From: Pseudomonadota bacterium
GTDB lineage: Bacteria > Pseudomonadota > Alphaproteobacteria > Puniceispirillales > Marisalimonadaceae
Direction: 5' to 3'
Assembly: GCA_027625145.1 (NCBI GenBank)
Contig: JAQBXK010000004.1
Span: 1-64,000, forward strand
DNA length: 64,000 nt
Position numbers and translations under genes: made by a program. The first letter of the stretch is position 1. Every line of letters starts with the position of its first letter. Below the pieces are notes generated by a model. It saw nothing but the letters and a program-made list of their open reading frames with translations. It was not told the origin of the DNA and searched no databases. Shown in pieces: positions 1 through 11,642 of the stretch.

Positions 1-2
1 TA

Positions 3-368
3 AATATTTTATTTAATTACATTGTAGATATTTTAAATAATAAGGAAAATAACGAAGCAATAATTTATTTAATGGAGCATTTAATTTTTCATCCAGTTAA
101 AAAAATAATATATAATAACATAAAAAATACTAAAGAACATTTAACAGAAAAAGAAACAAATCTTTTAGAATATTTAATTAAAAATAAAAATTCAGAAATT
201 TTAAAAAAAAATTTATTAATTTCTATATGGGGAATTGAAGAAAATATTAACACTCATACTCTTGAAACTCACGTGTATAGGTTAAGACAAAAACTATATA
301 AACTAGAACCCAATTTAACATTTTCTTTAATAAACCAAAACGGTAAATATATTTACAAAAATAATTAA
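3..368 (+). CDS. Response regulator, C-terminal part (OmpR-type winged helix), 5' end outside window
   Basis: The reading frame is open from base 3 to the stop at 366-368, with no stop before the ATG at 72, so this is the 3' end of a longer gene. The visible protein ends in a winged-helix DNA-binding domain of the OmpR/PhoB type: LTEKETNLLEYL opens the domain and THTLETHVYRLRQKL is the recognition-helix region, followed by a GKYIY wing strand. By family rule an N-terminal receiver domain would lie upstream of the window. Domain-only expression from ATG 72 is possible but less likely, because the residues before it read as the usual linker. Target genes cannot be inferred. Confidence 0.72.
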   Translation, partial: NILFNYIVDILNNKENNEAIIYLMEHLIFHPVKKIIYNNIKNTKEHLTEKETNLLEYLIKNKNSEILKKNLLISIWGIEENINTHTLETHVYRLRQKLYKLEPNLTFSLINQNGKYIYKNN

Positions 369-384
369 TTCTAGGAGATAAAAA

Positions 385-1545
385 TTGAATACTAATATAT
401 TTAATGAACCCTTTAACAAAGATTTCTTTTTAAATAATTTTGGCAAAAAATATTTATATAAAAAAGATATAATTCGTAATCATTCAAAAATTATGAGTTT
501 AGATGTTTTAAATGAAATTTTATCCATAAGAACTAATTGGAACAATAAAAACTTTATAATGATGTTAGATAGGAAACCTATTAATTACTCAGAATATTCT
601 TCATTATTTTTAGAAAGCGCAGGTAGGTTTTTAAGGCCAGATGTAGATAAAGTTCAAAATTGGGTTTCAAGAGGATCTTCTATTGTTTTAAATGAGATTG
701 ATAGCATGAATACAGGATTAATAAGTATTGCTAATGAATTGCAAAATTTAACAGGCGGAAGATGTCAGGGTAATCTCTATTTTTCAATGCAAAGTCATCA
801 AGCGTTTGGACCACATTGTGATGAACATGACGTCTTTGCAATTCACTTTCAAGGTGAAAAAATTTGGAATATATATGAAAATATAGAATTAAATCCGATT
901 AATCATCCAAACTTTAAATATAGTCCAGAAGAAAGAGTAAAGAAGGCAGGCAAGCTTATAGATCAAGTAACATTAAGGCCAGGGGATTTACTGTATTTAC
1001 CAAGAGGACAATATCATGATGCTTTAGCTTCTATGAGTGGCGCAATTCATGTTGCTTTTGGCTTAACATATTACAAGCCAATAGATTTAATTTCTGTGTT
1101 ATGGGATAAATTAATTAATAGTGATTACATGCGTCAAGACATAGATAGAAATTCAACTAAACAAGAATTGAAAAATCACTTGAAAACTATTGCATTAGAA
1201 TTGGAAAAAGTTATTTGTACCGATGAAAATGCAAAAATATTTTTTGATAATATAAAAAAATGGCCATATAAATTTAAAGATTATTCTTTAAATAATATAA
1301 TTTCTCAAGGCAGAAAATATAAAGTTTCAAAATTAGTTAAAATAGAAAAAAATGGGGAACAGGCTTTTTTGACAAATGGCAATAATAAAGTATTGATACC
1401 TAAAGAATATATAGAAGTTACAAATTTTATTTTAAAACAAGATTTTGTTACAGATCATTTAATAATTTCTAATTTTACACATTTATCAAAAACAATAATA
1501 ATTGATTGTTTAAATAAATTAAATGACATGAAAGTTATATCTTAA
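385..1545 (+). CDS. JmjC-like cupin oxygenase (Cupin_4 / ribosomal oxygenase type)
   Basis: A 386-residue protein starting at TTG 385, chosen because CTAGGAGA lies at good distance upstream. The centre carries the cupin iron-site pattern: GPHCDEHDVFAIHFQG supplies a His-x-Asp/Glu type pair and the later QYHDALA supplies the distal His, spaced as in Cupin_4/JmjC-like 2-oxoglutarate oxygenases. PGDLLYLPRGQYHDA is a typical Cupin_4 signature. Relatives (ROXA/NO66 family) hydroxylate ribosomal proteins, but the substrate here is not visible. The C-terminal ~130 residues resemble the winged-helix end seen in that family. It lies 16 bases after the response regulator and may be cotranscribed with it. 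Confidence 0.72.
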   Translation: MNTNIFNEPFNKDFFLNNFGKKYLYKKDIIRNHSKIMSLDVLNEILSIRTNWNNKNFIMMLDRKPINYSEYSSLFLESAGRFLRPDVDKVQNWVSRGSSIVLNEIDSMNTGLISIANELQNLTGGRCQGNLYFSMQSHQAFGPHCDEHDVFAIHFQGEKIWNIYENIELNPINHPNFKYSPEERVKKAGKLIDQVTLRPGDLLYLPRGQYHDALASMSGAIHVAFGLTYYKPIDLISVLWDKLINSDYMRQDIDRNSTKQELKNHLKTIALELEKVICTDENAKIFFDNIKKWPYKFKDYSLNNIISQGRKYKVSKLVKIEKNGEQAFLTNGNNKVLIPKEYIEVTNFILKQDFVTDHLIISNFTHLSKTIIIDCLNKLNDMKVIS

Positions 1546-1589
1546 GAAGAGATTTCACAATACGGATTAGTTGTATTTTGCAGATACAT

Positions 1590-1613
1590 AAAAAGAGTTT
1601 CTCATGAGAAACT
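1590..1613. terminator. Hairpin terminator between the cupin gene and tRNA-Gln
   Basis: A perfect 18-bp inverted repeat AGTTTCTCATGAGAAACT lies at 1596-1613. On the minus strand it is followed by CTTTTTA, a good rho-independent tail for the tRNA-Gln transcript. On the plus strand the tail TTTAATG is weaker. It sits between convergent genes, so it may work in both directions. Confidence 0.55.
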
Positions 1614-1651
1614 TTAATGAATTTAGTATTTAAAATAAAGAGACTAACAAA

Positions 1652-1726
1652 TGGCTGGGGCGGTAGGATTCGAACCTACGGTACACGAGATCAAAACCCG
1701 ATGCCTTACCACTTGGCTACGCCCCA
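1652..1726 (-). tRNA. tRNA-Gln (anticodon TTG)
   Basis: The minus strand folds as a 75-nt tRNA with encoded CCA. Acceptor TGGGGCG pairs with CGCCCCA, discriminator is G, the D arm is GCCAAGTGGTAAGGC, the anticodon loop is TTTTGAT giving TTG, and the T loop is TTCGAAT. The outermost anticodon-stem pair is a T-T mismatch, the rest pair. It reads CAA/CAG and is the standard alphaproteobacterial tRNA-Gln form. Confidence 0.95.
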
Positions 1727-1750
1727 ATTATTTAATTGGAAATACCTTAT

Positions 1751-2662
1751 TTATAATTTATTTTCAAGAACTTTAGAAACAGTTACTCTGTTAAAACTAT
1801 AATTTTGTTTTTCACCATACCAAATAAAAAAAGAATTGTTGGTTATTTGATTAAAACTTTTTAAAAATGTCTTAATTTCATTTACTTTTTTAAAGATACC
1901 AAAGCAAGTTGATCCACTTCCTGTCATGCCGGAGGCAATAATATTAGGTGCGTTTTTCAAATAGGATAAAATATCTGATATTGGAGAAGCTAAAGATATT
2001 GCTGAATCAAGAAGTGAATTAAAAATTTTAATATTTTCAAAATATAGATCAGTATTTAATTTTTTATTAATTATGCTATTTTTATATTTATTAAAAACCT
2101 CTTTAGTTGATAAATGAAAATTTGGATTTATAAGAAGAAAATAATAGTTGTCAGGTATCTTAGTGCTAGTTATTTTTTCACCGTAACCATTTAATAATAA
2201 GTCTCTACTTTTCAAGCATGCAGGTACATCAGATCCTAACTTAATAGCTAAATCAAAAAGTAATTGTCTGCTAATTTTATTATTAATATCCTTATCACGA
2301 TTATATAAATTTCTTAATATAATTAATGTTGAGGCAGCATCGGCTGAACCTCCACCGAGACCCGCTCCTACAGGAATTTTTTTATCTAATAAAATTTTAA
2401 AATTTTTATCCCAGCATGTATGTTTCCTAAATAAGTTAAGGGCATCTATGATTAAATTTTTATTTGGATCTATTAAAAACGCCTTATCCTTTGAAAATTG
2501 ATAAAACTCATCATTTAAATTATATTTAATTAATATTTGATCTTTTAATTCTAAAAAACATATATGACTTTTTAGCAAATGGAGGCCTTTGCTATTTGTG
2601 CCAGTAATAAATAAATTTAGATTTAATTTTGCGGGAGCGTCTATACAATAAAAATTATTCAT
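1751..2662 (-). CDS. ispE: 4-diphosphocytidyl-2-C-methyl-D-erythritol kinase
   Basis: GHMP kinase of the non-mevalonate isoprenoid (MEP) pathway; it phosphorylates CDP-methylerythritol with ATP in the cytoplasm. At 303 residues it has normal length. Visible motifs are the N-terminal APAKLNL, the GHMP ATP-binding loop PVGAGLGGGSADAAS near residues 97-111, KLGSDVPACL with the catalytic Asp, and the C-terminal GSGSTCFG loop. The start ATG at 2662 overlaps the end of the upstream TPR lipoprotein gene by 8 bases, suggesting translational coupling, an arrangement known in other alphaproteobacteria. Confidence 0.95.
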   Translation of the reverse strand: MNNFYCIDAPAKLNLNLFITGTNSKGLHLLKSHICFLELKDQILIKYNLNDEFYQFSKDKAFLIDPNKNLIIDALNLFRKHTCWDKNFKILLDKKIPVGAGLGGGSADAASTLIILRNLYNRDKDINNKISRQLLFDLAIKLGSDVPACLKSRDLLLNGYGEKITSTKIPDNYYFLLINPNFHLSTKEVFNKYKNSIINKKLNTDLYFENIKIFNSLLDSAISLASPISDILSYLKNAPNIIASGMTGSGSTCFGIFKKVNEIKTFLKSFNQITNNSFFIWYGEKQNYSFNRVTVSKVLENKL

Positions 2663-4298
2663 ATTTTTTAATTTTTTTATTAATAATATTTAAAATGTGA
2701 GTATTTTTTTCATATTGTAATGCTTTTTTCCATTCGTACTTTGCCTCGTTAATTCTTCCTAACATTAAATAACAGTCTCCAAGGTGATCAATTATTTCTG
2801 AGCTAGTAGGTTCTAAAATTATTGCTTTTTCAAGAAAAAACAATGAAGAATTATAGTCTTTCCTTTGAAATTCAATCCAACCTAGAGTATCAAGAAAAAA
2901 GGCATTATTTGGCTCTACTTTAAGTGCTTTTTTTATTAAACTTAATGCAAAATCTAAGTCTTGTTTCTTAATTGCCATACTGTAAGCAAGATAATTTAGA
3001 GAGTAAGTGTCATAGGCATTATTTTTTATAATTTTTAAAAGAACTTGTTTGGCTTCATTCCATTTATCTAGCTTGTCTAAGCAAATTGCGTATGAAAGTA
3101 GTAATCTACTACTTGTGTTTCCATTTAATATTAATTGTTTATAAATGGTTAATGCTTTTTTATAATTATTTTGTGACTTATAGAAGTTAGCTAATTCATA
3201 AAGTATTAATGTATTATTGGGCGACTTATTTGTTTGTTCAAATAAAAGTTTTTGATATGATTTATTTTCTCCCAAATTTTTTAAAATAGATAGTTTTTTT
3301 AGGTTACTTGTTAAAGAAAAAATAGAGTTTGTTTCTATAGAATTTAGTTTTGTAAAAGCAATGTCATATGATTTTTCTAAAGTATATAATTCAGCTAAAG
3401 AATATTTAGAAACATCCATATCAGAACAAAAATAAAGGCTCATTTCTAAAAATATTTTAACATAGGAAGAAGACTTTTCATTCTGAATATTTGAATTATA
3501 AGCAATCTTATATAAATAAGATGATATAATAGTTTGGAAACTGATTTTTTTATAAAAAATATTATCTAAAGAGGAAAATTTTTTTAATAGATAATCCTTA
3601 TTAAAATTATAAGGTAATCTATTTTTAATAATTTCCTCAAATTTTTTAATGTCATTTAACCGCAAATAAAACCCTGCTAAAAATAAAAGGTCAATGTTAG
3701 ATAAAGAGGTAATTTTAAAATTGTAATCGGCTATTTTTACTAATTTACTAGTATTATAGAAATTTTCTAAAATCATTAATTTGTAAATAGGAATTTGAAA
3801 GTTATTTATATCATAATTGGGTAAATTATTTTTCTTTTTCAGTTCTGAAAGATAGATCCAATATTCTAATAAAGAACTAATTTTATTAAAATCAAGATTG
3901 TTTTCAGTTTTTTTTGCAATTAGCAAACTATTTTGATAGTTACCTTTTTTAAAATTTATAGCAAATTGAGTTATATTAAAGAGAAAATCATTTTCTTCTG
4001 TTTTCTCTGATATTTTATGAATACTTTCAGCGGCTTCAAAATTTCCACTTACTATATTAGAAAACAACTTAAGATCTAAAAGAGTTAGGTCTTCTTTTTG
4101 AGATTTTAGAATTTTATTGGCGCTAAATACATCGCCTTTTGAAATTGAGTAATTAGCAGAAAGGTATTGTCCACTTGCAGAATTATATTTTGTATTAGCA
4201 TAATAATTATTAGTAACATTTAGATTTTTTTTTTCAATGTTGCAGCCAGTTATGAAAAATAAAAATAAATAAAAAGTAATAATAAAAATTTTTTTCAT
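2655..4298 (-). CDS. TPR-repeat lipoprotein, cell-envelope
   Basis: The protein begins MKKIFIITFYLFLFFITGC, a signal peptide ending in a lipobox-like ITGC, so it is probably lipidated and exported. The remainder is helical with TPR repeats clearest in the C-terminal ~200 residues (for example the AFFLDTLGWIEFQRKDY and EIIDHLGDCYLMLGRINEA units). I chose the ATG at 4298. A TTG at 4310 in the same frame would add four residues, and neither has a strong Shine-Dalgarno sequence. It is coupled to ispE downstream (8-base overlap). Homologous TPR proteins sit before ispE in many alphaproteobacteria, role unassigned. Confidence 0.75.
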   Translation of the reverse strand: MKKIFIITFYLFLFFITGCNIEKKNLNVTNNYYANTKYNSASGQYLSANYSISKGDVFSANKILKSQKEDLTLLDLKLFSNIVSGNFEAAESIHKISEKTEENDFLFNITQFAINFKKGNYQNSLLIAKKTENNLDFNKISSLLEYWIYLSELKKKNNLPNYDINNFQIPIYKLMILENFYNTSKLVKIADYNFKITSLSNIDLLFLAGFYLRLNDIKKFEEIIKNRLPYNFNKDYLLKKFSSLDNIFYKKISFQTIISSYLYKIAYNSNIQNEKSSSYVKIFLEMSLYFCSDMDVSKYSLAELYTLEKSYDIAFTKLNSIETNSIFSLTSNLKKLSILKNLGENKSYQKLLFEQTNKSPNNTLILYELANFYKSQNNYKKALTIYKQLILNGNTSSRLLLSYAICLDKLDKWNEAKQVLLKIIKNNAYDTYSLNYLAYSMAIKKQDLDFALSLIKKALKVEPNNAFFLDTLGWIEFQRKDYNSSLFFLEKAIILEPTSSEIIDHLGDCYLMLGRINEAKYEWKKALQYEKNTHILNIINKKIKKYE

Positions 4299-4397
4299 AA
4301 AAAATAACAATCAAAACAAAAATTTAACTTTAATTAACCTTAAATACAAACTAATTTACAAATAATATAAATCAATATCTTTTTAGGAAATAATGAG

Positions 4398-5210
4398 TTG
4401 GATCAGCCAGAGCATTTAGATAGAGAAACTATTTTAGCTATGTTAGGAATTCATTTGGAAATGGGTGTTGATGTAGCTATAATAGATAATCCCTCATATA
4501 TCCGTGAAGTTAATATAATGCCGGAAAAAAAAATTATTCAACAAAAAGCTCAAAATTTAATTAACAATTTAATGACTGTTTCTGAAAAAAAAGCATTGGA
4601 ATTTGCTTTGCAAGCTAAAAGCATCGAAAATTTAGAAAAATTGTTTGAAGACTTTGATGAATGTAATTTAAAAAGAACTGCAACGAATTTTGTTCGCTTT
4701 GAAGGAAGTCTGGATTGTAAAATCTTAATTGTTGATTGCACACCAGATGATTCTGAAGATAAAGAAGGAAAGCCTTTTTTGAATGAAAAAGGTGAATTAC
4801 TTGAAAAAATGCTTAAAGCAATAGATTTAAAGAGAGAGAATGTTTTTTTATCTAAATCAATACCGTGGAGACCTCCAGGTAACAGATATCCAACAAATGA
4901 TGAGATAAATATATGTAAACCGTTTATTTTTAAATTGATAGATTTGGTTAATCCAATAATTATTTTATGTATGGGGGAAGTTGCTACTAATCAAATTCTT
5001 AATCTTAATAAAACTATTAATAGTTCTCGAGGTAGTTGGCATAAATTAGATATACCTTCGTTTTATAATTTCCAAGAAGATAATAGTAGTAAATATGTGC
5101 TTCCTACATTGAATATATCTTATTTAATAAAAAGACCTGAAACGAAAAGACAAGCTTGGGAAGATATGAAGATGTTAAGAGAAAAAATTAAAGAAATGGA
5201 TATAAAGTGA
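4398..5210 (+). CDS. Uracil-DNA glycosylase family-4-like protein with degenerate active-site motifs
   Basis: A 270-residue protein from TTG 4398, supported by AGGA nine bases upstream; the nearer ATG at 4393 is out of frame and stops quickly. The overall frame matches the alphaproteobacterial UDG family: N-terminal MLGIHLEMGVD, then CNLKRTATN, the EGKPFLNEKGELLEKML segment, SIPWRPPGNRYPT, and a C-terminal SYLIKRPETKRQAW. However, the position of the canonical GEAPG reads DCTPD, and the HPAYLLR motif reads NISYLIK, so the usual catalytic Glu and His are both replaced. It may be inactive as a glycosylase or have a new role. The 3' end overlaps the lytic transglycosylase start by four bases. 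Confidence 0.7.
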   Translation: MDQPEHLDRETILAMLGIHLEMGVDVAIIDNPSYIREVNIMPEKKIIQQKAQNLINNLMTVSEKKALEFALQAKSIENLEKLFEDFDECNLKRTATNFVRFEGSLDCKILIVDCTPDDSEDKEGKPFLNEKGELLEKMLKAIDLKRENVFLSKSIPWRPPGNRYPTNDEINICKPFIFKLIDLVNPIIILCMGEVATNQILNLNKTINSSRGSWHKLDIPSFYNFQEDNSSKYVLPTLNISYLIKRPETKRQAWEDMKMLREKIKEMDIK

Positions 5211-6982
5211 AAACTTTTTTTATTGTAATTATTGTTTTATTTCAATTTAATACTGGAATTGTATTTGGTAAAAATAATATTTTAGAAAAGAATACTCTTC
5301 TATCCTCTGAAGATTTAAAAATTTATAAACAAATTTTTATTATTCAATCTCAGCCAATTCAAAATAGAAATAACTGTAATTGTTCGAGTGAGTGGAGAAA
5401 AGTAGATAAACTTATTAAAAAGATAGATAATAAAATTTTATTAGGAACTGTTTATGCTGAAAGATATTTGCATCCTACAGGTTGGAGAAGTTCATATAAT
5501 GAGTTAAAATTATGGTTGGATAAATATAATGACCATCCTGATGCAATTAGAATTTATAGAATAGCTTCTAAAAGAAAGCCTAAAAACTTTAAAAACCCTG
5601 CTGAACCAACAAAAGGGTTTTTAAATGGTTATGGTTTATATAAGGAGAATGTATTAAAACCAAGATTTCCTCTTAAAGAAGTAAATAATAAATTTTCTAG
5701 ATCTTCATATTTAATATCTATTAAATTTAGAAGAGCTATAAATAAAAGAAAAGCAACATTTGCCGAAAATTTATTAAACGATAAAAAAAATAAAAAATAC
5801 TTAACAAAAGATGAACAGTCACAATTAAGAGCTGAGTTATCACATGCTTATTTTATATTTAAGTATGATAATAATGCTATTAGACAAGCAAGGTTATCTT
5901 TAAGTTTATCAGATAAGCCTAACCCACTGGCATTATGGGCTGGAGGCTTGGCTTCATGGAGGCAAAAAGATTTAGTATTATCAAAGTATTTTTTTAATAA
6001 GTTAGCTGAAAAAACAAATGGACCTGACGGTATAATTGCGGCAGGCGGCTTTTGGTCATCTAGGATTGCTTATGCTATGGGAGATCCTAAAAAAGCTAAT
6101 TATTTTTTAGCAAAATCTGCATCACATGAAAGAACATTTTATGGTTCATTAGCAATGGAATCATTAGGTTATAAATACAATCCAGATTTTACTTTACCTG
6201 AATTTGACATTGATTTAATAAAAAAAATAAAACGTTTTAAAGGTGGATTAAGAGCTTTAGCCTTAATAGAGGTGTCTCAACATCATAAATCAGCTAGAGA
6301 ATTTAGAAAAATAATACCAAAATTTGAAATAGATGATTACCCAAAATTATTATCATTAGCATCTGAAAATAATATGCCAGGATTAACCTTTCGTCTTGCT
6401 GCGATCTTAAGGAATAACCATGGAAAAATATTTTTAGGTGGGCTATATCCAATTCCTTCATGGAATACAGATATATCAAGTTTAAAAGAAAGAGCTTTAA
6501 TTTATTCAATTGTCAGACAAGAGTCTGGGTTTAACCCAGTTGCAAAAAGTTCTTCTAAAGCGTTAGGTGTAATGCAAGTAATACCATCCACTGCAGCGTT
6601 TATTATGAAAGATAGACGATACAGGTTAAGAGGCAGTAAAAATTATTTATTGTATAATCCTTCACATAGCATTCAGGTAGGTTCTAAATATATAAAGTTT
6701 CTCTTAAACCTTCCTTTAGTAAACCAAGACATAATGTGGATGTTAGTAAGTTATAATGCAGGTCCAGGAAATTTTGAAAAATGGACAAAAAACAGTGATT
6801 ATAAATTAACTGATCCTTTGTTAATGCTTGAAAGTTTACCAGCTAGAGAAACTAGAAATTATATTAAATTAGTTTTAACAAATTTATGGATATACCAGTT
6901 AAGGTTTAATCAAAAATCTGATACTTTAAATTTTTTAGCAGCTGGAAAACCAATAGATTTTAAAGTTTTTTTTAAAAATTAA
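5207..6982 (+). CDS. Soluble lytic murein transglycosylase (Slt family)
   Basis: Periplasmic peptidoglycan-cleaving enzyme. The start is GTG 5207 within the GTGA overlap with the upstream gene. The N-terminus has a hydrophobic signal peptide (FFIVIIVLFQFNTGIVF). Residues ~60-400 form the helical superhelical ring typical of Slt70-like proteins. The C-terminal SLT domain shows IVRQESGFNPVAKSSSKALG with catalytic Glu near residue 439, GVMQVIPSTA, and VSYNAGPGNF. Length (591) is typical for alphaproteobacterial members. It belongs to a tight run UDG-like, slt, moaB, rnhB. Confidence 0.9.
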   Translation: MKTFFIVIIVLFQFNTGIVFGKNNILEKNTLLSSEDLKIYKQIFIIQSQPIQNRNNCNCSSEWRKVDKLIKKIDNKILLGTVYAERYLHPTGWRSSYNELKLWLDKYNDHPDAIRIYRIASKRKPKNFKNPAEPTKGFLNGYGLYKENVLKPRFPLKEVNNKFSRSSYLISIKFRRAINKRKATFAENLLNDKKNKKYLTKDEQSQLRAELSHAYFIFKYDNNAIRQARLSLSLSDKPNPLALWAGGLASWRQKDLVLSKYFFNKLAEKTNGPDGIIAAGGFWSSRIAYAMGDPKKANYFLAKSASHERTFYGSLAMESLGYKYNPDFTLPEFDIDLIKKIKRFKGGLRALALIEVSQHHKSAREFRKIIPKFEIDDYPKLLSLASENNMPGLTFRLAAILRNNHGKIFLGGLYPIPSWNTDISSLKERALIYSIVRQESGFNPVAKSSSKALGVMQVIPSTAAFIMKDRRYRLRGSKNYLLYNPSHSIQVGSKYIKFLLNLPLVNQDIMWMLVSYNAGPGNFEKWTKNSDYKLTDPLLMLESLPARETRNYIKLVLTNLWIYQLRFNQKSDTLNFLAAGKPIDFKVFFKN

Positions 6983-6995
6983 GTAAGAGAAATTG

Positions 6996-7544
6996 ATGAC
7001 TATAGATAACAAAATAAAATTTTTACCAATAAATATATCTATTTTAACAATCTCAGACACTAGAACAATTGATAATGATAAATCGGGTGATCTCTTAGAA
7101 GAAAGAGTTAAGACTAGTGGCCATAATTTAGTATACAGAGAAATAATCAAAGATGATTTCAATGACATTATAAGAGTAGTCAAAAGTTTAACAGATAAAA
7201 GTAACGTTGATGTAATTATTACAACGGGAGGAACAGGGCTTACCGGAAGAGATATAACACCAGAAGCAATGAAAACGTTATTTGAAAAATCTATAGATGG
7301 TTTTGGAGAAATGTTTCGTTGGCTATCATTTAAAAAAATAGGCACCTCAGCTTTGCAGTCAAGAGCATTAGCTGGTGTATCTAATGGGACTTATATATTT
7401 TGTCTTCCAGGCTCTCCATCAGCTTGTAAGGATGGCTGGGATGATATTCTTTTATATCAGCTTGATATTAGGCATAAGCCATGTAATTTCGTTGAAATAA
7501 TGCCAAGACTTAACGAACATCTAAATTCACGTACAAAAAATTAA
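6996..7544 (+). CDS. moaB: Molybdenum cofactor biosynthesis protein B (MoaB/MogA family)
   Basis: MoCF_biosynth domain protein that in this family adenylylates molybdopterin before molybdate insertion. Motifs are ILTISDTRT near the N-terminus, TTGGTGLTGRDITPEA with the nucleotide loop, and LPGSPSACKDGWD. The ATG at 6996 is taken as start, preceded by AAGAGAAA; an in-frame TTG at 6993 is an alternative. The stop overlaps the rnhB start as TAATG, so the two are probably translated together. Assignment as MoaB rather than MogA rests on length (~182) and the C-terminal sequence type. Confidence 0.88.
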   Translation: MTIDNKIKFLPINISILTISDTRTIDNDKSGDLLEERVKTSGHNLVYREIIKDDFNDIIRVVKSLTDKSNVDVIITTGGTGLTGRDITPEAMKTLFEKSIDGFGEMFRWLSFKKIGTSALQSRALAGVSNGTYIFCLPGSPSACKDGWDDILLYQLDIRHKPCNFVEIMPRLNEHLNSRTKN

Positions 7545-8230
7545 TGCCTGACTTTAGTCTTGAAAAAGAAAGTCATTATAAAAATATTTTTATGGTTGGC
7601 ATTGATGAAGCCGGCAGAGGTTCTTGGGCAGGGCCTATAGTTGCAACGGCATGTTGGATTGATTATAAAAATTATGCATCATTACCTTTAGAAATTAATG
7701 ATAGTAAAAAGCTAAGTTCTCAAAAAAGAAAAAAAATAATTTTATCTTTAAATAACAATGTAAAATATAGTTCTGGAATTTCTACGGCTAAAGAAATTGA
7801 TAATTATGGTCTTACCATAGCTAATTTTATGGCAATGAAAAGATCATTATATTCTTTAACGCATTTCTTTAATAAAAAATTTATTAAAAAAACTTATAAA
7901 ATTAATGTTTATGTTGATGGAAAATATACACCAAATTTTTCAAATATAGATATAACCTCAAACGAGAGTAAAATTATAAAACTACCCTTTCATAATACAT
8001 ACTCCATCGTAAAGGGTGACAGTAAATCTAAAACAATTGCTCTAGCAAGCATAATTGCTAAAGAAACCAGAGACTCTATTATGAGAAATTACTCTTTAAA
8101 ATATCCTGAATATAATTTTAACAATCACTTTGGTTATGGAACTGCAAAACATAATGCAGCACTTTTAGAATTTGGTGTGTTACCAATTCATAGGAAATCT
8201 TTTAAACCTATGAAGACCATATATAGTTAA
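7544..8230 (+). CDS. rnhB: Ribonuclease HII
   Basis: Cleaves the RNA strand of RNA-DNA hybrids and nicks at misincorporated ribonucleotides. Visible active-site elements are GIDEAGRGSWAG (Asp21, Glu22), VYVDGKY with the third acidic residue, and GDSKSKTIALASIIAKETRD. The start overlaps the moaB stop by one base (TAATG). Length of 228 residues fits the family. In alphaproteobacteria rnhB often precedes ccrM, as it does here, with a 126-base gap in between that must hold the ccrM promoter. Confidence 0.94.
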   Translation: MPDFSLEKESHYKNIFMVGIDEAGRGSWAGPIVATACWIDYKNYASLPLEINDSKKLSSQKRKKIILSLNNNVKYSSGISTAKEIDNYGLTIANFMAMKRSLYSLTHFFNKKFIKKTYKINVYVDGKYTPNFSNIDITSNESKIIKLPFHNTYSIVKGDSKSKTIALASIIAKETRDSIMRNYSLKYPEYNFNNHFGYGTAKHNAALLEFGVLPIHRKSFKPMKTIYS

Positions 8231-8353
8231 TTAAAATATAAATTATCCATATATTGTATTAAATTAAATTAATATACTAAACCATTGACTTAATTACATT
8301 TTTATAATGTTATCCACATAAAATTAACATGATATCAATAGTAAATAGAATAA

Positions 8354-11591
<3,238 letters not shown>

Positions 11592-11642
11592 TCAATTCCC
11601 CAATATTTTTTATTAAAACTAATTTATGATAAATATCACTTT

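Noticed and set aside
1617-1802. Plus-strand 61-codon frame over the tRNA-Gln region
   Set aside because: It is the reverse complement of a tRNA gene plus the end of ispE. The apparent peptide is the usual false translation of a tRNA.
8285-8308. TTGACT and TATAAT upstream of ccrM as a promoter
   Set aside because: The spacer is only 12 bases, too short for a sigma-70 promoter. AT-rich DNA produces such pairs by chance, so I do not list it.
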